Source: Lactifluus volemus
Lineage: Eukaryota; Basidiomycota; Agaricomycetes; Russulales; Russulaceae
Length of the DNA stretch: 64,000 bases
Assembly: GCA_022376515.1 (NCBI GenBank)
Contig: WTXI01000074.1
Span: forward strand, 101,146 to 165,145
Direction: 5' to 3'
Part shown: in pieces, positions 20,901 to 32,439 of the stretch
Position numbering within the stretch: the stretch's first letter is position 1
Layout: each line of letters starts with the position of its first letter
Program-made: the position numbers and the translations under genes
The notes under the pieces: model-generated
The model's database searches: none
What the model saw: only the letters and a program-made list of their open reading frames with translations
What the model was told of the DNA's origin: nothing

Positions 20901-22679
20901 ATGAGCCAAGCTGCTGCAGCACAAGCCGCTGCGCATCCCGTTGCACCACCGCAACTCTTCAACCCAGCCGACGACGACGATGTCGCCGGGCCTGCCGGTT
21001 CAATCCATGGCTCTGTCCACGCTTCTATTCATGGATCAGCCCACGGCTCCGTCCAAGGCTCTGCCTATGGCTCCTCCCAAGGTTTTGGTCGCGCCTCTGC
21101 CCTAACCTCGGCGGCTAGTACTCCAGCCAGTACACCTCCGCCCTTTCAGCGTTATGTGATCCCGCCCATGCACCAGCATGCTCCGATCCCTCCGATCCCA
21201 CCGGTGCACCGTCCGGCCGCGATCCCATGGGCGCACCCACAACCCATGATTCCGCCAGCTCATCCGCCTCCTTTCGCTCCCCCAGCTCACAACATGCCAC
21301 CCTTAGTTCCGCCGCCTCACTTGCCTCCCGCGATGCCTGGACCGACCGTCATATCACAGCGCTACGATATTCCTCCACTCGAGCAAGACGGCAGCAACTT
21401 TGCGGTGTGGCAGTTCCATATGCGAGTAGTCTTAAGGAGCTACAAACTCCTAACAGTTCTTGTTGACCCGCGTCCCCATCCCCTGACCTTTCCGGCTGAA
21501 GCCGCTGCCTGGGATGAGAAGGATCAACAAGCATTCTCGCTCATCGCGTTGTCGCTCACCGGGGAGCCGGCCCATCTCATCTTTCACGCGCAGACAGCGA
21601 AAGACTGCCTTGATTGTCTTGCCGCCCGCTTCGAAGGTCGAGGAAGTCATAAACTTTCCCAGTTGATGACCCGACTTTTCAGCACCCCTCTTAACGATGC
21701 TGAACCCCTCGAGCCGCAAATCAATGCCATGATTGACGCCTCGCACCGTCTTGCCGAAGCGGGCTCTCCCTTCACTCACCAACAAATTGCCCTTGCCATC
21801 ACCAACACCCTTCCCGCACCTCATAGAATGCTAAAGATTATTCTCAATAATCTCAGTCCGGCTGAACAAACCCCAGAAAATATAAAGCTACGCATTCTCA
21901 CTGACAAGGACTCACGTATCCGTGAATCGGGCAACGGGGCCGCCGCCTTCTACGCCAAGGCCGCCCGAAAAGGCAAAGACGGCAAAAAGAAAGCTGAGAA
22001 GAAGGATTCGGACAAAGACAAAAAGAAAGGAGAGCAGAACAAGCGAAAAGACCAGCAGAAAAAGAAGTGTACCCATTGCAACTTCACTGGACACGACGTC
22101 AGTGAATGCCGCAAACTCAAAGCTCAAAAGGAGAAGGAAGCGAAGACTGCGACGGCAACGCCAGCTACCACGTCCGCGCCACCTTCTACCCCCGCTTCCA
22201 CACCTGCTTCTGCTAAGGTCGCCATTGCTTCGGAGTCTGACGAGGAAATATTCCTCTACGCTGCTCACCCTCTCCACTCTCGCTCGCTCCTTGAGTCCTG
22301 GATACTTGATTCAGGCGCATCGCGCACCATGTCGTGCAACCGTTCTTGGTTCACACACTTCGTCCCTCTCTCTACTCCCATCAAAGTCACCCTTGGAGAC
22401 GCTCATTCGATCCTAGCCACGGGCGTCGGTCGCATTCGCGTCCGCATGCGTGCCAACGGCGCATGGAAAACGGCCATTTTCCAAGAAGTCCTTTTCGTGC
22501 CTGATCTTCACGGCAACCTCCTCTCCGTTTCGTACCTCGCTCAGCATGGCGCCAGCCTGCTTTTCAGCGACACCTCGTGTTCCCTCCGTGACAAATCTGG
22601 GACCATCACTTGCCAGGGTCAAATGTCTTCAAACCTCTACATAATGGACATCCAGACCATCACCCCGGAGAGAGTATGA
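20901..22679 (+). CDS. gag-pro: Copia Gag and protease
   Basis: ATG at 20901, 74 nt after the 5' LTR. The first 150 residues are low complexity (Ala/Pro/His/Ser-rich). A UBN2-like Gag core follows (QDGSNFAVWQFHMRVVL, QFEARFEG-type helices), then a Lys-rich linker and the zinc knuckle CTHCNFTGHDVSEC (CX2CX4HX4C). After an Ala/Thr/Pro linker comes the aspartic protease with catalytic DSGA (WILDSGASRTMSCN) and the partner LHGNLLSVSYL. It stops at a TGA (22677-22679) in the same frame as integrase, so this end is probably a mutation rather than a designed Gag-Pol boundary. Confidence 0.9.
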   Translation: MSQAAAAQAAAHPVAPPQLFNPADDDDVAGPAGSIHGSVHASIHGSAHGSVQGSAYGSSQGFGRASALTSAASTPASTPPPFQRYVIPPMHQHAPIPPIPPVHRPAAIPWAHPQPMIPPAHPPPFAPPAHNMPPLVPPPHLPPAMPGPTVISQRYDIPPLEQDGSNFAVWQFHMRVVLRSYKLLTVLVDPRPHPLTFPAEAAAWDEKDQQAFSLIALSLTGEPAHLIFHAQTAKDCLDCLAARFEGRGSHKLSQLMTRLFSTPLNDAEPLEPQINAMIDASHRLAEAGSPFTHQQIALAITNTLPAPHRMLKIILNNLSPAEQTPENIKLRILTDKDSRIRESGNGAAAFYAKAARKGKDGKKKAEKKDSDKDKKKGEQNKRKDQQKKKCTHCNFTGHDVSECRKLKAQKEKEAKTATATPATTSAPPSTPASTPASAKVAIASESDEEIFLYAAHPLHSRSLLESWILDSGASRTMSCNRSWFTHFVPLSTPIKVTLGDAHSILATGVGRIRVRMRANGAWKTAIFQEVLFVPDLHGNLLSVSYLAQHGASLLFSDTSCSLRDKSGTITCQGQMSSNLYIMDIQTITPERV

Positions 22680-23666
22680 ATTGCAAACGTTTCGGTCTTC
22701 CCACAGGAAGATGAGGACTCACGCCCGCCGACTGAAACCACCTTTCTCTCCGAGAGTGCCGGTTCGACCGCCACTCTCGCCACTTGGCACCGCCGCCTCG
22801 GCCATGTCAACGTCGGAACTGTGGTGCAAATGGCAAAAAAGGGACTTGTCAACGGAATGACTATTGAGGGGGCCCTGGACATCACAACGATCTGCGAGCC
22901 CTGTCTCGCCGGGAAGCAAAGCCGCATCGACATCGCGAAATCGACCAGCACGCGCGCCACCGAAGTCCTCGGCCATGTGTTCTCCGACATTTGCGGCAAA
23001 CTCCCGACTCGTTCCCGTGAGGGATTTGAGTATTTCGCAACGTTCACGGACGATAAGTCGCGGAAAGTCTACGTAGCGGGACTCAAACTTAAGTCCGATC
23101 TTCTCCATCACTTGAAGGTGTTTGTAGCGCGGGTTGAGCGCGAAACTGGAAAAGCACTTAAAGTGCTAAGGTCTGATGGTGGAGGAGAGTACACGGGCAA
23201 CGTCTCCACTCATTACTTTGAGCAGAAAGGTATCCGACAGGAGATCACAACCGCTGACACGTCCGAGCACAACGGCGTGGCAGAACGCATGAACCGCACC
23301 CTACTGGACAAGGTGCGGGCAATGCTCAATGACGCTAATCTCCCTGAATCCTTCTGGTACGACGCGCTTTTGTACGCTGCCATCCTCCACAATTGTTCCC
23401 CCTCCGCCTCGCTTCAAAGTGTCACCCCAGAGGAAGCCTGGAGTGGCAACAAACCTGACGTCTCGCGCCTTCGGATCTTCGGATGTAAAGCCCACATGCA
23501 TGTGCCCGAAGGCTATCGCTCAAAGTTATCATCCCACTCGAAGCAATGTACCTTCATCGGACTCGCACCAAACCACAAAGCTTTCAAACTCATCCACCGT
23601 GATACGCGCAAAGTATACTACTCTCGTGACGTTGTATTCGACGAAGGGGGCCCAACTCACGAATGA
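22680..23666 (+). pseudogene. int: Copia integrase segment
   Basis: Continues in the Gag frame straight after the TGA. The N-terminal zinc-binding HHCC is visible (WHRRLGHVN ... CEPCLAGKQSR). The DDE core has Asp in TFTDDKSRK, Asp in LRSDGGGEY and Glu in EHNGVAERMNR. The GKY-like C-terminal piece (KQCTFIGLAPNHKAFKLIH) follows. It ends at a second in-frame TGA (23664-23666). The first Met after the first stop is at 22821, beyond the HH pair, so no complete integrase can be made without reading through the stop. Confidence 0.88.
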
Positions 23667-25433
23667 GTCATAATCGACAATGACAACGACGACGACGACG
23701 GAGACGCTGCAATCGAAGGAGATGACGCGTCACACGCGATTCCTCCTCTTGCACCTCCTCCTCCAAGCACTCGCCCAAAACGCACCACCCGTGCACCAAC
23801 TCGCAACGACGACCCCCGCTACGACGTAAGTTTGTATAAGCACAAATCTCTTGTACGCACTACTGTCGCCGAGACCGAAATTGGGAGTGACCCGCGCACT
23901 TTCGATGAGGCAATGGCTCGACCAGATGCTGCTGAATGGAGACTTGTGTGCGAAACCGAACGAATCGCCTTCGAACAAATGGGCATTTACGAAATCGTAC
24001 CTCACCCCCGTGGCCGCAAAATCGTCGGGAGCTGCTGGGTGTTCCGTGTTAAACGCGGACCCGATGGTAGCGTGCAGAAATACAAAGCTCAAGTCGTTGC
24101 CCAAGGTTTCACGCAGATCGAAGGCATTGACTTCGACAAAACTTTCGCGCCCGTTGCGAAACTCGCCTCACTCCGCGCCATCCTTGCAATCGCCGTGGAG
24201 AGGGATTTCGAGCTGCATCAGATGGATGTAAAATCAGCATACTTGAACGGTACACTCAAAGAAGAAATTTTTATGAGTCCTCCCCCTGGTTTCGATATCC
24301 CTGATGGCATGGTATTGCGACTAATCAAAGCCGTCTATGGAACAAAACAGGGTGGACACGTTTGGTATGAGAACATCAAAGCGCGCCTCACTTCTATGGG
24401 ATACCAAAACACACAGTCTGACCACGCTGTTTTCATTCGTCTCGCCGACCCTCATACTTCCATCATCGCGCTCTACGTCGACGACATCACAATGGCCTCC
24501 AGCAGTCTTGCTGAGATAGAGCGGGACAAGGCCCTCCTTTGCCAGTACTATGAGATGACTGATCTTGGCAACTTGAGCTGGATCCTTGGCATGCACGTCA
24601 CTCGCGATCGTGACGCCGGGTGGATCTCTCTCTCGCAAGAGAAGTACTCAAACAAAGTCCTTGAACGTTTCGGGAAATCATCCATTCGTCCTGTCTCAAC
24701 ACCCGCCATCGCCAACGAGCACCTTCGCAAGCTACCACAGCCCAAATCCGACGCGAAGCTCTACCAAAGCGCCGTCGGAGCTCTCATGTACCTCATGGTT
24801 GGCACACGTCCCGACCTCTCCTATGCCGTATCGGCCCTTGGGCGACACAACGCCACACCTGGTTCATCCCACTTCCTTTCTTTGGACCGTGTCTTTAAAT
24901 ATCTGTGTGGATCTTCATCCCTTCGCCTCACTTTCCGACGTGGAACTCCAGATGGGATCACCTTGCGCGGTTTCGTGGATGCTGACTGGGCCAGCGACAT
25001 CAACGACAGAAAATCCACCTCCGGTTTCGTCTTCATGCTCGGAGGGGGTGCTATTAGCTGGGGATCTAAAAAGCAAACCTCTGTCGCACTGTCTAGCACG
25101 GAAGCCGAATATGTCGCGGCCATGTACGCCGCGAAGGAGGCTATCTGGCTCCGACGTTTTCTCCAAGAACTCAATCTTGACGTTGTACTCCCCACCATCT
25201 TGCACATGGACAATCAATCCGCCATTGCCATCACTCGGAACCCCGAGTTCCACGATCGCACAAAGCACATCGATCTGCGTCACCATTTCTTGCGCGAGAG
25301 GGTCACCGCCGGCGACATCGACCTCACCTACATCCCCACCGACGACCAAGTCGCCGACATATTTACCAAGGGATTGGTCCGCGAGAAGCATGGGCAACTA
25401 GCATGCGAGCTTGGCTTGCACTTTCAGGTCTGA
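23667..25433 (+). CDS. rt-rh: Copia reverse transcriptase and RNase H
   Basis: Same frame as integrase; first Met after the stop is at 23832. An Asp-rich, then Pro/Arg-rich linker leads into the Copia RT: WRLVCETERIAFEQMG, VKRGPDGSVQKYKA, TFAPVAKLASLRAIL, HQMDVKSAYLNG, KAVYGTKQGG and the catalytic ALYVDDITMAS. RNase H follows: GFVDADWASDINDRKSTSG, SSTEAEYVAA, HMDNQSAI and KHIDLRHHFLRE. It stops at 25431-25433, seven bases before the 3' LTR. All catalytic residues are present. Confidence 0.93.
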   Translation, partial: VIIDNDNDDDDGDAAIEGDDASHAIPPLAPPPPSTRPKRTTRAPTRNDDPRYDVSLYKHKSLVRTTVAETEIGSDPRTFDEAMARPDAAEWRLVCETERIAFEQMGIYEIVPHPRGRKIVGSCWVFRVKRGPDGSVQKYKAQVVAQGFTQIEGIDFDKTFAPVAKLASLRAILAIAVERDFELHQMDVKSAYLNGTLKEEIFMSPPPGFDIPDGMVLRLIKAVYGTKQGGHVWYENIKARLTSMGYQNTQSDHAVFIRLADPHTSIIALYVDDITMASSSLAEIERDKALLCQYYEMTDLGNLSWILGMHVTRDRDAGWISLSQEKYSNKVLERFGKSSIRPVSTPAIANEHLRKLPQPKSDAKLYQSAVGALMYLMVGTRPDLSYAVSALGRHNATPGSSHFLSLDRVFKYLCGSSSLRLTFRRGTPDGITLRGFVDADWASDINDRKSTSGFVFMLGGGAISWGSKKQTSVALSSTEAEYVAAMYAAKEAIWLRRFLQELNLDVVLPTILHMDNQSAIAITRNPEFHDRTKHIDLRHHFLRERVTAGDIDLTYIPTDDQVADIFTKGLVREKHGQLACELGLHFQV

Positions 25434-25439
25434 GGGGTG

Positions 25440-25709
25440 TGTTGGAGTACATACATTGGCCAGCCCTAAAGTGGCGCGCACGGACCATGGACAGTAGATC
25501 AGCGAAGAAGTTTGACTTTACCCTTATTCTTCCCTTTCATACCTTAGCAGGGATATCATCCCCCTTTTTAAAAGGTTTTGAGCACTTTCTGCCCCACTGG
25601 GGCCTTTGCTACCCTTCACATAGCGCACATCCGATATGAAGATAAAAACCCCGCCTTAAGCGGTAGTACCTCAGCGTTCTCTTTATTCGCGCTGAGCTTT
25701 ATTTCAACA
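25440..25709 (+). repeat. Copia 3' LTR
   Basis: 270 bp, identical to the 5' LTR except for three transitions. Followed directly by the GTTAA target duplication (25710-25714) and resumption of the LINE A reading frame. Confidence 0.95.
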
Positions 25710-27347
25710 GTTAAGTCCTCAGACCACATCCGCTATCTGGGCTTTCACTTTGACCACAGACTGTTGTGGGATAAGCACATTGCTGTCGTCACCTCCAGGA
25801 CGAAGAGCACCCTCAAGGCCCTCCAACTCTTAGGCAACTCGGTGCGCAGCCTGGACCATGGCAGCTGGCGCTGAGCGTACAACGCCATCTGCATACCTGT
25901 TTTGACTTACGGTGCCCCTGTTTGGTTCCATGACCAGAAGAGGCTGGTTAAGGTTCTTCAAGCAGTGCAGAACTCAGCAGTGACCACCATCATGGGTGCC
26001 TTCCAGAGTTCACCTCGGGAACCCCTGCACCAGCTCTCAGCTATTCTCCCCGCACAACTCCGAATAGAGAAACTTGTGAGACAGGCGGCGATCCGCTTAC
26101 TCACGCTCCCTCTCAACTCCCCGGTCCTCCAGAGGTTGGGCCAACCTTGGTGCTCAGCCCAGGGTAGTGGGATTCCCCTCCCTTACCCCCCACTCGCCCG
26201 GCCTCCAGACACCTGCATCCGACGTCTTATCAAACGGGTCCCTGCGGACAGCCAGAAACCTCCCGTCTTCGACCACCCCCCCTGGAGATCATGCCACCCA
26301 ACCCCCGATCGCTTCCTCGTGTCCACACAGGTTTGCAAGGGTGACGACCGGAAGAAGCTCATGTCCTCCATCGTCGACACACACCGCAACGGGACGGACC
26401 AAGTCCTGGTTTACTGCCGGGCCCTTGGTCCCAACCCCACGCAGACACACCCCACGTGGACGGCGGCGTGTGTTGCCTTTCGCCGAGGCCAGGAAGTGGG
26501 CCACCAGGCCACTGTCCTAGGCCAAAACTCGTCAGCCAGGGATGCGGCATTCCGTGCTGTAGCGGATGCAGCTAGCCTAGCCAGGGATCTCCTGGCAGGC
26601 TCTCCCTCCCCCTCTATTTCCATCCTCTCAGCTGATCACTTCGTCCTCCTGTATTGCCAGGTTACCGACCGCCACGACAATGCGGACTCCTGCAAGGCAA
26701 TCTGTGATACAATCATGGACCTCCTCGCCACCCATCCTGCCTCCACCTGCACAATTCGGTGGATCCCCGGCAAAGCCTCATTCCTCCCCCTCGAACGCCT
26801 CCAGAACATAGCGATCGACGCGGCAGCCCGTGCAGCCCCGGACCTCATCATCACCGCCCCCACCATTGAGGCACTTCGAGTGGCCTCGCGCCAGCAGTCC
26901 ATCACCAACTGGGAGCAAATCTGGTTGGACGACCCTCGCACCAACCCGGCGTACCGGGCCCTGCACCACCCACCTTCCGGAGAACCACCTGACTTTGTAC
27001 AGGGAATCTCTACTTCCTCCCGGCCAGTCTTCTGCACAGCCATTAGACTTCTCACTGAGCACGCTTTCACAGGAGAATATAACGCCCGCCACCGACCCCG
27101 TGCCCCAGACCCCCACGGGTGCCAGTGTGGCCACGCAGCCCTACAGACCCCCACGCACATCATTTTTCACTGCGAGCGTTTCCGTGCTGCCCGCGACCGA
27201 CACTTACGCCCGGTGTCCCAGACACTGTCACCGAGTATTATCTTCGGGACAAAGAAGGGAGGAGAGGCCTTGGCAAAATTCATAGAGGAGACACAGGCCA
27301 GCGTTAGGCCGTGGAGAAGAGAACGACCCCCAGACGACCATGGCTGA
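25710..27347 (+). pseudogene. LINE A ORF2, second part (thumb, RNase H-like, zinc knuckle)
   Basis: Resumes in frame with KSSDHIRYLGFHF and LTYGAPVWF, the region after the RT palm. An in-frame TGA sits at 25872-25874 (GSWR-stop-AYNAI). An RNase H-like domain is suggested by TWTAACVAF ... IRWIPGK ... AIDAAARAA, but the usual first catalytic Asp (xDGS) is not visible. The C-terminus has GCQCGHAALQTPTHIIFHC, a CxC...H...C knuckle. The frame ends at 27345-27347, about 170 bp before the poly(A). Confidence 0.85.
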
Positions 27348-27516
27348 ATCATTAGGGCACACCGCCCAAGCCCCACACACACCTCACACACCTGCCCCAC
27401 ATACCACTTTCCATATTAAAGACACATCACCCCCCCCTATACCTAGATTGTTCATGTGTAGCAGTCGAGCGCGTCTTTGTTGTGATGAACATGTTGCGCT
27501 ATATAAATGCAGATTC

Positions 27517-27539
27517 AAAAAAAAAAAAAAAAAAAAAAA
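27517..27539 (+). other. LINE A poly(A) tail (A23)
   Basis: Twenty-three consecutive A residues end the element. The 12-bp target duplication (27540-27551) follows immediately. The uninterrupted tract fits a recent insertion. Confidence 0.92.
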
Positions 27540-27783
27540 TTGTGTCCTTCACTGGTACTGCAGCGATTCCTGTTAGTGTGAATTTCTGGAAATTTCTGGG
27601 CCTAGACGTTGCCGTCACGTTAGCTCTGCAGGTTACAGCCACATGAATAGCAGTTTTGTAAAGTAATGCGGTAGTGTAGCATGCAGCGATACAACTTGAA
27701 AAAATGACGAGTACTCGAGAGGCCTATCTTTAGACATAAGCAGTACTAGTTAGTAATAGACTTGTGAGCGTTATAGTACACGC

Positions 27784-30700
27784 TCACTTTGTAATGTGCT
27801 CTGACAGCAGCTTGATCATCTCCTTATTATCTTCATCTGCAACCTCCAACGCTGTCCTACCACTGATATCCACCGCTCGTATATCTGCCCCGTGCTCGAG
27901 TAACAGGCACGCGACAGCGACTTTTCCCTCCTGTATTACCCAGAGCAGATCCTCAGCCCTGCGTGAAACCATATGTAACGGGGTAGAACCATCGTCCATC
28001 CGCGCGTTCACATCGGCGCCGGAGCCAAGCAATAACCGAACCACATCGAGGTGACCATGTTCCGATGCGTAGTGTAATGGGGTCTCGCCGGTGAAATCCT
28101 TAGCTTTGATGTCCGCATTGTGCTTCACAAGTATCTGAACTGTCTCTAGATCTCCCTCCATAGCTGCAAGATGCAGTGGAATCAAACCATATTGGGTCTC
28201 TCGGGCATTCCGCTCCGCGCCACATTCGAGTAGCCACTGCACTATTTCGAGCTCGCCGCCCCTTGATAGCATTTGCAGTAGAGTTCTTTCATGGTTGCCT
28301 GGAACATCGACATTTGCACCGTGTTGGTAGAGTAACTTTGCAACATGAAGGTGCTTCCCTGCCAATGCAGCCCCCATGGGTGCCACATAGTATCCGCCAC
28401 GGACATTCACATCTTGGTGATGCTTAACAATGAGGTGCTCCACCAAGCCATAAAGTCCACAGAGAGCGGCGTAATACAGGCAGGATCCGTTTTTTGGTCT
28501 CTGGTCTGGAGCGAAAAAGTAAAGAAGGGATTCGTTATCGGGATAAGTGTCTATGTCGTGGTATTGAAGCCACGTCGAAAAATGCGGTTTGTTTGGGTCA
28601 AAGAGAAGTTCCATCCCTTCCGAAACACGCGACGACACATTCTTGTACTGGACATGATTGACCCAGTATAGAGAGGCGTAATTAGCCAATGGAAAGCGGT
28701 CATCGACGTTATCTTCACCCTCGTTGCTATATTCACTCTTGGTGTTATCTTCGTGGAGATCCTCGTGCACTGGCAAACGCAGAAAGACACCTAAGCAGGA
28801 TTGTGCGAGGATCGTATGCGCAGGCTCCAGGGAAATATGATAACGGGAGACATCCGCACTTGAATCGGCAAGACGAGGTGAGGTCAGGAACTCCTTTACC
28901 GAGAAATGCGAGAATTGAACGACTCGTGATTCGCCTGTGTCGACAATGGCGATCAAACTGGAACATGCCGCCTGAAGAGCTTCTTCTTGATCCTCCCACC
29001 GCCAGTCTGGGTTCAATTGTGGAATCCCATCACCACTGTCGAAATTCACCGCGAGAACTTCCCCGAGCTCGTCAACACGAAGTGGTCGGACAGCCACCAC
29101 GAGGCATTGGAGAAGACGATAAACGTCCCCACGGTTCGCGCTCTTGACTCCCTTCAGGACACGCAGATACGTCTCGTCTAGAGATTCGGGCAATTCGCTG
29201 AGGACACGCTCAACATTGCGTGCAAGACATTCCCTCAGCGTTTCCAGCTGACATACAACCCATCGAAACCTGAGTGTCTGTGTGAGAACGCAGAATAAAC
29301 ATAGACTGACACTCGTACATTCCGTCAGCCTTTTCAGAGAGTGCCTTGATAACCAAGTCTTTAATTTCTTGTCTCCACTTCTTCATCACCAGCTCATTGT
29401 CCGAATAAATCACCGAGTGAACATATTCGGCAATATCTTGCTTCTGGCCATCTTCGTCATGTAGAGAGATCTTGAGATGTGTCAATTGTTGGAAGGTGTT
29501 TTGTATATCGAACTCTGGGCGACTTGTTACACATATATGCAAGTTCGGAAGGTGCAGCTCCACTATTTCCTTCAGAAACTCCAAGACCTTTTGACGCGAG
29601 CGAGGTGCCCCAATTGACTTAGAAGTATTAGGGCATTCGTCAAGAGCGTCAATAATAAGATAGATTGGCACTTGTCCCAGGACCCGAAACATGCTTTTTA
29701 GGCAATGTGAAAGTGCACTTTCACTGGGCTGTTGTTCACCGTTATCGTGCGTGGAGTACAAGTCGAAGAGGGCCTCGAAGCAAAGATTGGATTGACGACA
29801 GAGCTGAACGAGGAGAGAAGTGTGCAAGGCGCGGATATCTTGCTTCGCAGTATCTTTAAAGTCGAAGAAAAAATACACCATGTGAGACGGCCTGGTGTCG
29901 AGGGACTGTTTGAAATCATCGACGATCGCAGAGCTGGTCGAAAATATGACTTGTTTGAAAGACAGGCAGTCAGATACCGACGCACCTAAGGATGGTTTTT
30001 CCGGATCCGGCTATCGAGTTGGGAGGAAGGATGAGCAATAGCAACGTCACTGAACAAAGAATAAATATACCTTTTCCATGTACCCAGAATAAGGACCCAG
30101 AACCTGACGTTTTCCAATCTTGATATGTATGGCCTCGAGTGAACCATGTAGCAGTGCCATTGTGGTAAGCATCGCGTGCCGTGTTATAATTGATGGATGG
30201 ATCCGGAGGAGAGAGCCACGTTTGGAGGTTCGCTTGTAAATGGTCTCCTGTGTGGAAATTTGAGGCTCTAAACGATGATATTGAATTAGGAGATCACGAA
30301 CGTTTCAGATCACCGACATCGCTTTCAATCTGTTGCGTCACTATAAAATACGACAATTACCCATGAGAGTATATGGAATACACTTGCATGTTGCGCACCA
30401 TCAACGACCTGTTCCATTTTACCGTCCATGCTGTCCGCAGCTTCCAGGACTTGTACAGTGGCCGTCAGAGCCTCATCATTTGACAGTTTTTCCAACCTCG
30501 TCAGTGCATCTTCAATATCCGTTTTTCCAGTCAGCTTCTTCAAATATCTTTCTGAGAATGGTCAGTCAAGTGACAGTTCTGCCTAGGGACCGACTCACTC
30601 CCCCATCCTTGTCTGATCTCCTTCGTCGCAATAGCCAGGATTCCAAGAATCTCCGCCATTATCTTTGCTATTAAGTTCTTCATCGCTTCGGTCACTCGCA

Positions 30701-31253
30701 CTTTGATGTAGATCTCGAGACGTTGGAAAAAGGTTTCGATTCGATCGAAAAGATCAACGAGGGCGCCTTGGCTTGCGCCGACATCCTTGGCCGCCTACGG
30801 AGTTTATGATCAGATTTTGACTTGATCGATCAAAGAAACCACACACCATGAGTAAGACACCAATTCCAGCGAAAATGACCTTTGCCGGTGAGAATACCTC
30901 GAGTCGGACAGTTAGAGGGCATTTCCTTGGCAAGATAAGATTCGAAGACTCACTATACCAACACCCTGGCCAAGGATGCCAGAAAGTGCGCATAGAATAG
31001 TAACAGTGGTGTTGAGCCATTGCTTAGAGCTTCCACCATCGTTTCGAGATTGAATGAATTGTCGAATATTGTATTGTCTGTTGAATAAGTCGAGGATGGC
31101 GCCAGGGGAGTCGCAATCTTCCAGTTGTACTATGAGCTGGTTGGCAAGAAGGTCGTTCTTCGTCTTCCTTTTGTACTTGATCAAGGCGGCATCGAAGATG
31201 GATTGGAAATTGGCAGAGGAAGCTGAGTGTGTCGAAACGGTAGTGCGAGACAT
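27784..31253 (-). CDS. NLR3: Goodbye-NACHT-ankyrin STAND protein
   Basis: Nine exons give an open frame of about 1024 aa: 31253-30954, 30897-30847, 30794-30599, 30551-30384, 30340-30302, 30265-30071, 30010-29986, 29933-29319 and 29269-27784. It has one more intron than NLR2, at 30301-30266 (36 nt), splitting the segment before WLSPPDPS. Its acceptor must be the second AG (TTTAGAG) to keep frame. Walker A reads GKAGSGKT, Walker B LIIDALDE. The ankyrin part is of the second type (GGYYVAPMGAALAGKHLHV; ends EHITK), shared with NLR4 and NLR6 and distinct from NLR2/NLR5. A short acidic linker (TKSEYSNEGEDNVDD) precedes it. The first intron after the start uses GTGAGT. Proposed role as for NLR2; specificity unknown. 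Confidence 0.82.
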
Positions 31254-32439
31254 AGGGACTGTTGGGAGTAGAAATTTGGCGCTGGGGGATTTAGAGTCGG
31301 TGTGTGTTGAAGCAAAGATGAGTCAACTTGAAGTCGGTCAACAGATCGATGGGACCGCCATTCCTGCTGCCTCGTGTAGGTACAAATGACCCGATGAGGT
31401 AGATAGGCGCTCAATGCAAATGATCGCATACAAAGTGACAGACCATGAGAGCAGAACACAACGGTCAGTCGAGAGAAGTGATGTCTTGTGCACGGTAGCC
31501 GCTTTTTTTGCCATCGTCTTCAAAACGCTACTTTGCACGAACCGAGTCATGTGTTTTGCTCAGGCTGGAGCCGTTCTCGGGCTGGCACATCTCCGTTTTC
31601 ATTCGTCTATTTTATAAATACAATAGCTGATTGACTTGGATGAGCACGCTTCACGACGACTGGACATCGAGTCAATAACCAGTGCTGCTGAGTCCTCACC
31701 GCCGGATGTTCGTCACAGCTGTACCCGAAGCCTCCCTCCACCTTGACGACGTGCTAACCTTTCCCGGTCCTTCGGGCTCCCTGAAACAACCACCCAAGGG
31801 CACCTACACCGATTTCCTACCTATCCCAGCTGGGATAGGCTGACAAAGTCCCCGCACGATATGGCCGGGGGGTCATACCCAGCGAGAAATGACTTACAGT
31901 AATTCGAAGTAAATTTAACTAGTTGAATTGATTCAATTTTTATTAACGGATGAGTCTTTTTGCGATTTAATTGAATGGACAAATCGAAAGCATTTTCAGT
32001 TTTCCGAATTTAATTGAATATTAGATCGGATCGGATTCGAATTCGTTTGATTGCGTGATTGAATCAGGTAGAATTGAATTGATCACCATTTATTTTCTAT
32101 TTACAGTTACAGCTCTATTCAATTTTATTCTACCCTCGATTCTAATCACCTTGCCTCTGTCCAGCTACGCATCAAGCAATCTAAGTCATCCTTGACACTG
32201 ACCGTGTACCACCTCCACATCGTCTACTCTGGGCATGGGCGTGGGAGCTCCTCGGCCTGGAGCTTGCAACGGCATGGGCTTGGATTTGCTGCTGTGCGAG
32301 GGGGGGGGGGGGGGGGGCGGATTTGGGACGGATCGTGGGACTCTCCACAGGATGGCAGTGGTAGCGGCAGTCATGGTGAGGTCAGAGGCGCTGAACACCA
32401 GTCAGATGAGGAACTGGCACATTCGCCTATTCCTCGTCA

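Larger units (their letters stand above)
20558..25709 (+). mobile_element. Copia (Ty1/copia) LTR retrotransposon nested in LINE A
   Basis: 5,152 bp with 270-bp LTRs at both ends, starting TGTTGGAG and ending TTCAACA, flanked by the 5-bp duplication GTTAA (20553-20557 and 25710-25714). Domain order gag, protease, integrase, RT, RNase H is the Copia order. The LTRs differ at three positions, so it is young. All domains are in one frame, interrupted by two TGA codons. A purine-rich TGAGGGGTG just before the 3' LTR is the likely polypurine tract. The primer site would start at 20828 (gattacgag); I could not assign a tRNA. Confidence 0.95.
18953..27539 (+). mobile_element. LINE A, 5'-truncated non-LTR retrotransposon
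   Basis: Without the nested Copia element it is about 3.4 kb. It begins inside the endonuclease domain (the first residues end in GSDHAGL) and continues through reverse transcriptase, an RNase H-like region and a CxC...H...C knuckle to a 23-A tail at 27517-27539. The 12-bp target duplication and poly(A) end are hallmarks of target-primed reverse transcription. The insertion post-dates the 13-19 / 50-55 kb block duplication, because only one copy carries it. Confidence 0.93.

Noticed and set aside
21450..21824. Long antisense frames opposite the Copia and LINE B ORFs as genes
   Set aside because: They mirror strongly biased coding sequence on the plus strand and show no domain features.
30266..30301. 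In-frame TGA as a null mutation in NLR3
   Set aside because: The stop lies within a 36-nt GT-AG intron that NLR4 also has; splicing to the second AG restores the frame.
32300..32317. Run of 18 G as a telomere-like or regulatory G-quadruplex
   Set aside because: A single homopolymer without repeated G-blocks; more likely slippage inside the inverted-repeat element.
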